A stretch of DNA of 22,500 nucleotides from Sphaeroforma sirkka (Eukaryota; Opisthokonta; Ichthyosporea; Ichthyophonida), in the NCBI GenBank assembly GCA_001586965.3, contig LUCW03001918.1, positions 20,001-42,500 on the forward strand. The letters are read 5' to 3'. A model generated the notes under the pieces. The model did not search any database, was not told where the DNA came from, and saw only the letters and a list, made by a program, of their open reading frames with translations. This document shows positions 10,626 through 19,998 of this stretch, piece after piece. The position numbers and the translations under genes were made by a program. The first letter of the stretch is position 1. Each line of letters starts with the position of its first letter.

Positions 10626-11839
10626 GTCTCTTCTGGCTGCAGATGTAATATATCTATGTACCTCGAGTGCACGGTCTACTCTGCAGTCCGTCACTCGCCA
10701 TCTATAACTTTACACTACTATATACACTACGCTATCGTCGAGTTTATACTCAATATAAATCAATATCACATGATTCATAACACTGATATATCACCCCAAA
10801 ACTAACCCTTCGTACCCCTGAGTCATCATACATGACCCATCACTACACGTGGACTAGCTACTAGGACCACATCTTTATCAAGTCATAGTGTGGTCATATT
10901 CTCAAGTTTGTCTACATGTAAGACTGATGTTCTCCATAGGAACGTGGTACCGCAGTTTCCCTCTGACCCCAGCCAAGTGAAAATCCAGCCTATACGGTTA
11001 ACAATACCGCTCTACTAGCTGCGCCGTCATACTATCTCTATTCCTTTCAATGTCCATGGAAGCATACCTCAGCTTTGCAAAGGGAGGGGGAGGGGGGAGA
11101 GGAGTTGCGATACCTCGTCTGCCGCGAAAACCGTAAGCAGTTGATTGTATGCAACCGAAACAAGTCATGCGTCTGCTTTAGTGCGAACGAGTGTAAAGGA
11201 ATTATGCAATTGAGTACGCTGAAACGGTGCTGATGCTAAATGCAAAAAGCAAGTCAATAGCTACTTTCGGTTCATCACACCAGCCTTCCTATCTACCAGA
11301 ACTTGCACATACCGCAGCTGAACTCCTGTTTAAGGGTGACATAACTGATGACCACTCGCCGGCCGATAATCATAAGACATCTCTTGTAACGGAGATCAAT
11401 ACCATAGCCAAGACTGATACTCCCCATGCGGTCTATATCTAGCTGCTTGTTGCCTCTCAGAGTGAAATATCAAGATCCTTAACATGCGCTTTAAACTCAT
11501 CCAGCAAACAGAGACAAACCTTATACCGAACCCAGTCGTATCGCACAAACGGCGGACCATGCACACGCAACAGTTCAGTAGATCTACGCTGATACTTGCA
11601 TGCCATAGTATCTCGTGCCATGGCGTACCACTTTACGTCAACAACATATCCAACACCCGATCCTGCAACTGTTCACGTTGAGCGGGCAAAAGGTACGCCC
11701 AGTCATATTCATAAATGTAATGCACCCACGACCATGTATCCGCATCCGTAACAGTCAACTCACACCGAAGTCAATCCTTCATAGTCCGGATAAGTACCTC
11801 ATCTCTCTCATTGCTCTGATGTCGACTATTGACACACAA
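10626..11839. other. No gene recognised; possible decayed 3' end of the retrotransposon
   Basis: By position this should contain the integrase end of the adjacent minus-strand Ty3-type remnant. I could not see the HHCC zinc-binding motif or the DDE core. Short plus-strand open frames at 11227-11442 and 11484-11681 resemble nothing known. A purine/G-rich run lies at 11079-11103. Confidence 0.4.
11079..11103 (+). other. G-rich homopurine run with G-quadruplex potential
   Basis: GGGAGGGGGAGGGGGGAGAG has G runs of 3, 5 and 6 separated by single A. The long runs can supply a four-run quadruplex. On the retrotransposon's coding strand this is a C-rich tract, so it is not a polypurine tract for that element. 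Confidence 0.5.
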
Positions 11840-11859
11840 TGCGAATGAATCTGCCGCGC

Positions 11860-12250
11860 CTCACAGGCCTCACAGGACCTCACAGAAAGCAAATTGAAAT
11901 CCCGCAGAACTTGCACATACCGACTGATACGTCGACCTCGCACCGAGCATTCAAGTTCGTGCGGCTCCTTCGGCATCATAGCTACCAAAGGTTCACGATG
12001 AGTGTACACCACTAAATTGTACACCGACCGGCAAACTATCCGTCAAGCTTTGTACAATATGTATGGAATTTCTAAGGCTTCCATATCCGTGATATAGTAA
12101 TTGAGCTACGCAGCACTGAAATTAAAGGACCAGAACCCTACAGGACACAGTCCATCATTGTCACGCATCACAGTAAAACTTTGGCTCTGTCCGCAGGCTG
12201 CGTCTGAAGCGATCTCCACTCAAAGACCAGACTATCTTATAGCAAATCTG
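11860..12250 (-). pseudogene. RNase H domain of the retrotransposon, broken
   Basis: GLCPVGFWSFNFSAA, an in-frame stop, then LNYYITDMEAL (12070-12162) matches the family pattern P-V-(A/G)-F-x-S-x-x-(L/F)-S-x-A-E-x-N-Y-x-x-x-(D/E)-(R/M)-E. Further along the minus strand, VVYTHREPLVAMM fits the VYTDHKPL strand and RISRYVQVLRDFNL fits R(L/W)-x-R-W-x-x-x-L-x-x-(F/Y). Stops and at least one frame change separate these pieces. Confidence 0.65.
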
Positions 12251-12379
12251 AAAAGAGTACCGATATCCTCGCATAACCTGGTGCCGACTCAGTTCAATGT
12301 GTAAGCGTATGAAATCAAAAACTATCCTGCGATGTCTGCCAAAGCATCCACATAATTGCCTCCAAGCAATGTTCCGAAA

Positions 12380-12860
12380 TAGAAACATCATCATCTTCCA
12401 ACATCCTGCCCAACGTCAAAAACTGTTGATTGTGATATGCAAAACTCTACTTGGCCAAAGACAATATTACTTTGTATTCTTGGCAAGCCGACATTAGCGC
12501 AACAAGGGCATTCCGATGCTCACGACCATCATCGTGGCCCATGCCTATATCGTCAATATATACCTCATGATTGAGCTCTTCAGCAAAGACTTCTAGATAA
12601 TCTACGAGGCAGAATTTATCCCACGTGACAACTCAATTAACATGGGCAGACTCCGCGGTGTCCCAAACCTGGTAAATGAATGTGGCTTCTTACTCAGCTT
12701 CTGCTGACAAAATACTTGCTCTAAACCCACAATCGTGTAATTCTTGCGGCCTCTCACAACCGACAGGAATTGTCTTTCCTTCGGCACCTGGTATTCATCA
12801 AACTCCAACTACGTATTTAGGGCTATTTGGCTCTCTTGTAGTTGATGTACACACGCCAAC
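12380..12860 (-). pseudogene. Reverse transcriptase domain of the retrotransposon, broken
   Basis: Pieces in order: WRVYINYKRAK (usual WR.CIDYR.LN), EFDEYQVPKERQFLSVVRGR and KNYTIVGLEQVF (usual yPLP.i...l..l.GAk.FSklDL..gf), TRFGT, then EVYIDDIGMGHDD with the catalytic YxDD at 12546-12560, EHRNALVALMSAC, and FLTLGRMLEDDDVSI (usual FLGhvv...Gi). In this copy the metal-binding Asp of the first RT motif (FSklDL) appears as Gly (IVGLEQ). Frame changes near 12600 and 12850 plus internal stops show inactivity. Confidence 0.8.
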
Positions 12861-13927
12861 TTAAGCTGTCATAAGCACAAAGCCAGGTTTCTCATATAAC
12901 AGGTCCGGCATCGCACACCATTTCATGGTGCGTAACACAACCTTGGTAAACTTCTCTGGGACGCACCTTTATTCCAGTCACCATCATTAACCTTAATGAG
13001 TTCCTGAGACCCCATATCCTTGTGCATATATACATGATGCTGTGGCATAGCAGCCCGCACTCGCAACTGCACACATCGCACAAGAGCAATAGACTTTATG
13101 ACCACCACCACGACTTCAACATTCATCTGAGGAGCCCCTATCTCTTTGCCCAAGGCCCTTCATCAATCGTCCGGAGGTGTTTCATGGCCTCTCCAGTGTC
13201 CATACTACCAATCGATAAATCCACCGGCGCCAAGATCCGGAACACAGGGCAAGATGTGCTCGCCCACCAGCTGTTAAGAGTGTAATGTAGTAGACTTTAG
13301 ATCCAGTGCAAATGTACATCTATTTCTGGCCTCACCTTTGGTTTAATACCTAATTTGGTTGAGCTAGTGTTCAGCCGCTTATGCTGATCAGGGTAAAAAC
13401 TCATATGGTCCATATGAGAACCTTTTGCAGAGTACTTTAACACTTCGATACTATCCTATTTGGGGGTCTCTACTACTTATTCTCAAATTGATTCCATGAT
13501 GCTCTTCCACATAGGCGGTGACACACTCACATATAAACGCAGCTATTTTAGATTGTTGCAGTTAGCAAAACTGAATCAATTCTCGGATACAAGTTAAGTA
13601 ATCTACTCAACTCTAGGGAGTGAGTTACGAAACCTAAAAGTGCACCGTAGCCGCTGCTATATACTGCGTACGCACCACATTGTGCACCTCGTCTGACACA
13701 TAATAAGTATCCAACATTTGCTGCATCATCGCCTGACTGCGTCACTTGTCAATCTCAGCAACTTAGGGACTCCACGACGCTAACGCCCACACAGACCAAC
13801 CCTGCCTAGCTGTCAACACCGCCTCAGACTTAACTAGCTTGTTCTTCACTCGATGAAACATTATTACTAGTTAGAAGTCCATGCAATCGCCATACTGTAC
13901 CAACGCTAGTCTACTTCTGTTAGTTTC

Positions 13928-13990
13928 AACATCAGGTTCAACCCATCCTTAATCATGGTATCGTAACCCATCAATACATCCATCTGCATC
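13928..13990 (-). pseudogene. Possible retropepsin C-terminal segment
   Basis: DVLMGYDTMIKDGLNLMLKL resembles the (V/I)-(I/L)-L-G-x-D-x-(L/M) strand and following turn of retroviral-type aspartic proteases. It lies about 1.1 kb before the reverse transcriptase in the correct direction. The catalytic D-(S/T)-G triad was not found, so this is tentative. Confidence 0.35.
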
Positions 13991-14020
13991 GGCGAAGAAC
14001 CAGGCACCAGAATCCTCAGT

Positions 14021-15828
14021 ACAGACTGAAAAACCGCTCATGCTAGCTCTTCATCTGCATTTGGGTCTTGCCCACCCCTAGTGGTGAAACCTCTCCCGTC
14101 TCAATAACTTCCTGAAATGATAGACCCATCTATCTAGTCATACAGAAGATTTGAGAACTTTGCCGAGAAAAGCATGTGCATTATAACTGCACGAGAGGTT
14201 GGTCTTTTTGAGCCACAGAAGGCGTTGTTGTAGGTTGTAGTGAGTAATATACAACTAAATATATATACAATTTCAAGGTGTATCCGATATGTAAAGGGAG
14301 TGTCATGATTGTACGCACACTGAGGCAAATGCAAGGAGCTTTGTCAGATGTATTGATTCGTAGATTAAATTGAATACGACCGGAAAAGCTGTTGATATTT
14401 AGAGGTGCATTGTAGGTTCTCGTAGAAATATGCTGAAGCGCCGATTATTAGCGAGACTTCGAACACGTGCAACAGATTTCAGTGAATAGTCAATTATGAT
14501 TATACAACAGATATGAGAAGCGCTCTTACTCTGTGGTGCAATTTCTGCATGTGATTGTTCATGCGAAGGTAGAATCAATATATAATTAATACATAATCAG
14601 TAATCAATCAATACATGCATCAATGTATGATCAATCAATAAATAACAAATTTATAGCAAGTATTTGATCAAAAAATATAAAATTAAATACGTCAACAGAG
14701 AAGTTTTACAATCCAATCTTGATCTCTGGGTGTCATGGTTTTTAGGCTGACATGACTACACAAAATCGTCACGCTGTGCACTCCTTGGGGCTGTTCGTCC
14801 CTATGCGATGCGATGTTTCTTTTATCCCTTAAGACTTACGAGCAATGAACATGAAAAAAAAACAGCTTGAGAGTCGATGTTCGTTTATTCTTCCTGAAGG
14901 TTGGTTTAGCAGACATTCCAAGTCCAACATGTGATTGTATCTAGAAGACTAGGTGGGAAGTGGGAAGCTTCCTGATTGCGTACGACACTGCCGATTGGGG
15001 TGTGGCCGAGGAGAGATATCACCACGACGGAAAGGCACTGCTATATGCGAGTGTAGCACAGCGCGGCGTTTTACAGTAGATGGACCGGTTCGTTCCTCAA
15101 AGTAAATTGCCCTTTTCAGTCCTGGGGCGGGACTCAATGTCGCTGTCGAGTGTTGCGTTGCCACCCGAGTGCTATAGGACGAGTAGATGACTTCGGACTT
15201 CTCTTGAGCGCATAGTTCTACTTCAGCGCGGCTTAAGTATTGGAGAAGCAAAGAGTGCAACAGTTGTTGCAGGTTACACCTTCCATTTCTGCGTGTGCCT
15301 GAATATATAGTCATCCTTCACATGACCCACAATTGGAAACACGCATGCACGTTATGGTTGCTGTGCTATTACCACGATCATGTCTTTTACGATGTGTAGG
15401 AACCAGAGCGTGAACAACGCTTATCATCTCATGAGGGACTAATAGCATGTACCGATAAGTCGGCAGTGTGGTGCGCACAGAAGTATATGGCCGTTGCACT
15501 ATGATCACAGGGCCACATTGTCACCGAAGTCGTCTGTTTTAGTTGCTGATATTGTTTAAGTATGCCCATGTTACTTGGGCGTGCCGATATGGTTCATTAA
15601 TGTGCTGCAGAAAGAACATTCACATCTCGACACGGTCTTCTATCGACCTTCATCTCGTCCTTGCACGTAAGGTGAGAAGGAACCAGGCTGGGTGGGCTTT
15701 GTTAATGCTGCCGTGTCCGCATATGCATGCCCACTCGTGTGTGCTCACATAAGCAACGAGTCAATGTTGCTAATATTTGAATCTGATTTGAAAGTTTAGG
15801 AACAGATCACTGACGTTCAATCCAATTT
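14021..15828. other. No gene recognised
   Basis: This stretch should hold the gag/5' LTR side of the retrotransposon and the 3' flank of the minus-strand SNF2 gene. Open frames at 14134-14334 (-), 14949-15314 (-), 15311-15508 (-) and 15543-15752 (+) have no motifs I recognise. Positions 14576-14655 are rich in ATCAAT/AATACAT words. No AATAAA follows the SNF2 stop on the minus strand within the first 100 nt. Confidence 0.45.
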
Positions 15829-15942
15829 TCAATACATTCTCAAATCTAAAGTCAAGTCGACTTTGCCTGACAATTCCCAATGCTCGTCTCGTAGATGATA
15901 TTTGAAGCTTGGCAAGTGATGCGCCTCCCATTCGTTTACGTT
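15829..15942 (-). CDS. SNF2 gene, last exon in window (with stop)
   Basis: Acceptor CTTCATCTCTGCGCAG is strong, and phase 0 fits the previous exon. Encodes 37 residues beginning [20 protein letters not shown] and ending DLTLDLRMY before TGA (15831-15829). Another frame is also open here, so the choice rests on phase. Confidence is lower because no polyadenylation signal was seen. Confidence 0.55.
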   Translation of the reverse strand, partial: NVNEWEAHHLPSFKYHLRDEHWELSGKVDLTLDLRMY

Positions 15943-18900
15943 CTGCGCAGAGATGAAGAAAGCGCATTTACTGCGCAGGCAACGGATTTCTCATCATAAG
16001 CTGTTGCCGATCTATCGCAAGCTGCAGCGGTTTGGCGTAGGAACCAGATTTTAGTAGTGTCCTTTCATTCTGTACTTAAATATATCAATCAATGTGATCT
16101 GCGTGCGTGCGATCTTTGAGGGGTGACCAAATTGAAAACATTGGGCAAACGATGTGTTTAAGAAAGCATTCACAGCACTCGACCAACACGTCATGGCGAC
16201 TGTGGTGCGAGCGTTGACGTTGCTTCATTGGCGAGGGTACTATAACGCTTGCCACCGCTGAAGACAGACACTCGATTGTGAACGTTGATCGTTGAAGGCT
16301 ATCTCACATACAGGCTGCAAGCACAACTAGGCGAACACCCGTGTAAAGTTACGACGTTTGGAGTGGGAAGTGGGACAATACTGCAGAGACAGATTCAGAA
16401 ACGTTCACACTAACCAATCATACTAACACGCACCTTCTCCAACCTCTCATGGACCGTTGGATCAGCCGTTGAGATATCGATTTGCCGAGTTTCGGCCTCT
16501 GCCTGCACGAATAGTTCAAGTTGTATCTGGCGCAGATGATCTGGCAGCAGTCGCGGGTCTGTAGTCATGACTGAAAACACAAGCAGTTGCTTAGTGATCC
16601 GCGGATATTAAGGCTGAGGCGATTCACGCATGCTGTGGCTATGACTAGAGAAAAAGTCCAGTACCAAGAGTGCGAAAGTTGCGTAAATGAAGGGCGAGTG
16701 ACAATGCACGCGTAAGAACAGCGAATCAAGTCTCGACTGACAGAATTGATTCATTTATGCGATACCATGGAGCAAAAATACAACCGTTTTTGTGTCACAA
16801 AGTACAGATACATTGAGTAATCGAGACAGAAGTCAAATATATATACGCCAAGGCAATAATACACATTACTGACACGATCATTGTAAGCATACACACACAC
16901 AAGCTAACTACACTACTATCACAAGGATCCTTACATCGGCGATGTTACTATAGACGTGAAGAATAGTGGGTTGGGACTGCGCACAACGAGCGGTACATTA
17001 ATACGGTTAACATATACAGCTACTGTAGTACAAGGTATGTTGTCGACCTGCTATTGCATGTGTAGGAACCACTCGTGTGCTATTAGTGTTGTAAGCGCAG
17101 AAACCACTCTGATATACACCATTCTCCACTCTCACTCGAAGAATTTTTGTGGGCACGCAGCCCAGGTAAAACATGGGTACAGAAGTGCATCGGGCTTTGG
17201 ACCAAAATGCGTCTTACTGATTTCGGTTTGTTGCTGTTGCTTCTGCTGTTTCTGTTGCAACTGAAGTTGCGCCGCAGTCGGAGTCGCGTCGGTGTTCTGC
17301 GTTGCTTGCAGCTGCGTTTTTGCCTGTGTGCATACATTATATATACAGACATGAGTGAAGTTTTAGGTCAGAATTCAACAGCAAAAACCAAGAAATTAGC
17401 CTCTACTACTGAAAAACCCGGGGTTTAAGGCGTTTATGCATACCTTAGCGAGTATAACAAAAAACGTAAAATCTGAATGTCGTATATCGCTCACGCGAAA
17501 CAAAACTACAAGGCTTGATTCAAGCTCAACATAGCTAACAAACTCTGTTGTAAAGCACCTTTCTGATGAACGCAAGCAACGGAGACCCAGCGACAACAGC
17601 AAATCTCGCAAGTATACGCGACCGAAGACACGCGCAGATCATATGCGATACGATACCATGCCATGGCTAGCATATGTAGATCCATACCTACTATTAGATG
17701 ACTAATTCCTTAATATGGATGCACATGTCGCATCTTACTGAATAGGGAGCACACGCACAAGACGAGAAACAACACCCCGAGACAGTCGACACAGTTTTCC
17801 CTCATGCTAAGAAATAAACTGGCTTAGAAAAAAATATAGGAGAGCTAAATATATGACATCGAATGTGTGAACACCACTTATCAAAAAGACCAGACAATTA
17901 AATAAAAGTCACTGTCCATATTAATGCGACAAAAGAGTCGCTCGGTGTAACATACTCTGTAACGCGCTATATCGGTGATGGTAGCTGCCAGCTTTCCCAT
18001 TTTCTGCAAACGCTCCTGACTGATCTGCTGCGCTTCCTGTATCAGCTACTCGGATGGAATACAAGGGAAGTGGATATATAGATGAACATGAGCAAATTAC
18101 TGGAACGAGCGTGTGCAACTCGGGAGATCCGATCAATGCATGGACTAGACTGGCTATGGAACTAAAAGGATCCACCACGCAACGTCATGGCACCAGCATA
18201 TGCTATCGCATGAGTGGTTTGCAAGAGTCCGACAAAAACCGAATATTCCGCCGCAAACTGCGTAAACAACTAGGCCGACTTGGTGCTCGCGAACTCGATT
18301 CGGCCACAAATGATCAGTACAAATACTCAGGCCTGCCGTTCACTCAATCCGACTGGCTCTGGGTGCGAATCTGCACTCATCCGTCTAAGGAGCACACATA
18401 AAGCAAACGCAAGAAGACCACAGCTGTGCCTCCCCCGCACTTGGCCTGCCAGACTATACGTCAAGGTCCATTTCTAACTAGAAACAATCAGCTAGTACGC
18501 GCAAACTTGCCGAAATCGACACGTTCGCATTCGTGATAGTACACATACCTTCTCCTGCTCTGCACTCGTCTCTGATGTTGGGTTGGCTAGTGCCGATAGT
18601 TGGTTATGTTTAGTCTCGATTTCTTCATATCGCTTCCCTAAAGTAGCCTATTGATTAACAAGCAGATTGGCAATCATTGTGAGCGTGTGGGAGCAGTATC
18701 TGGGCTTAAAAGCCCGGATAGAACAGGTATAGGAGAAAGGTATCTCTACAATGGCAATGCAGAAACGATGCGACAGCACCACAATCTGAAATTCCATATA
18801 GGGACAATTGTTAGGCGTCTCTGGTTACAGCAACACGACGACGCGGCGAGATGCGGCCAATAGAGTACTAACAACCGAGAATATACACAAAAATAAAGTT

Positions 18901-19958
18901 ATGAGCACCAAACATTCAGCCAGATCCTTCTCGCTACGCACCTGATCCTCTTCCAGCGCTGCTTGATGTTTCTCGAGCTCTGCCAAATTTCTTTCGACAT
19001 TCTCCAGAATGGCGGCACGTTGCTGTGGTGGCAATGATGGTAAGTGAGAGATCGTACTTGGGTGAAGCGCTTCGTAATTAGCACACATCAATAGCAGAAG
19101 TAGTTATTTCTGTATCAAGCATCGTTCGTTCGCATTCATGAATTGTAAAGAAACTGCACGGTGAAACTTTGTACAAACCAAGCACGCGCACACGAACCTT
19201 TCAGAGATAGAAGAAGCCTATTAATTGCTACGAAGTATGAAATAAATAAAACAAAATCATGTGCATATAACCACATGTTTGGAAATACATTATACACTAT
19301 GCATAAAATCAAAACGTTTAACAGGTTGGCCGCACCTGTGGATTGCTGTTTGGTGTCGTCTGGGCGCCGCTTGCAGGGGTGGCAGCTGTGTTGACTGTGA
19401 TACCTGCACCAGCCTATGCTCAATAGGAAGTTAGCAATATAACAGTTGAGTTAAACGCACGGGAGGGGTACGATGACAGCCGTATAAGCCGATGGTATCG
19501 GGGGCGAGGTAAGTGATCTATAGTAAATAGGTCTAGCGACGGGGCCGAGGAAGTCTCCATGACGTAAGTGGAGACGTATGTGGTGACGTATGTGGGACAC
19601 TAATAGCATGAACCGTATTTGAGCGCAGAGACGCTAACATGATCAATCACGAAACCCTAAACCTTAATATGTAACAAAACCGATCGCAAATACGCTCGCG
19701 TGGCTTAATATGGCTTGTTCGCACTCATAAACGTATTCGCCTCCGGTTGTGACTAAATAGACTAGCGCAAGCTCGTCGTTGCTAAATTGTCGCATATTGT
19801 GTTAAATTAAGACCTTGTACAACTGCTGACTGTACATGTCCCTCGCTTATAGTTCAAGTGAAAGTAAACTTGTTCAGGTACACTATTTGAGAGTTTGTTT
19901 CTTTGTCAAGACTTTGTTTGAAAAGATATCCCGACTGTCTGAACGCTTGTTATATATT

Positions 19959-19998
<40 letters not shown>

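Larger units (their letters stand above)
11840..14020 (-). mobile_element. Degenerate Ty3/Gypsy-type LTR retrotransposon remnant (pol)
   Basis: Reading the minus strand from high to low coordinates gives a possible protease end, reverse transcriptase and RNase H, in Ty3/Gypsy order. The domains are broken by several stops and frame changes, so the copy is dead. Key motifs: YIDDI at 12546-12560, RGRKNYTIVGLEQVF in the RT palm, FLTLGRMLEDDDVSI after the palm, and PVGFWSFNFSAA with LNYYITDMEAL in RNase H. I could not identify long terminal repeats, primer-binding site, gag or integrase, so the limits given cover only what I can support. Confidence 0.75.

Noticed and set aside
10864..10894. Another copy of the intron-3 hairpin (CACATCTTTATC near 10867)
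   Set aside because: Only about 12 bp match and the flanks differ; the local GACCACA/TGTGGTC stem is unrelated to the 49-bp unit.
11079..11103. Polypurine tract of the retrotransposon
   Set aside because: The purines are on the plus strand, while the element is coded on the minus strand, so the polarity is wrong.
14949..15314. 121-codon minus-strand open frame
   Set aside because: No recognisable domain, low-complexity Ser/Thr/Arg composition, and no splice or promoter context. It may be chance or old gag sequence.
17396..17611. Extra SNF2 exon ending at a good donor (GCTAAG|GTATGC) near 17439
   Set aside because: No acceptor gives the required phase with convincing protein sequence, and the neighbouring exons already join in phase.
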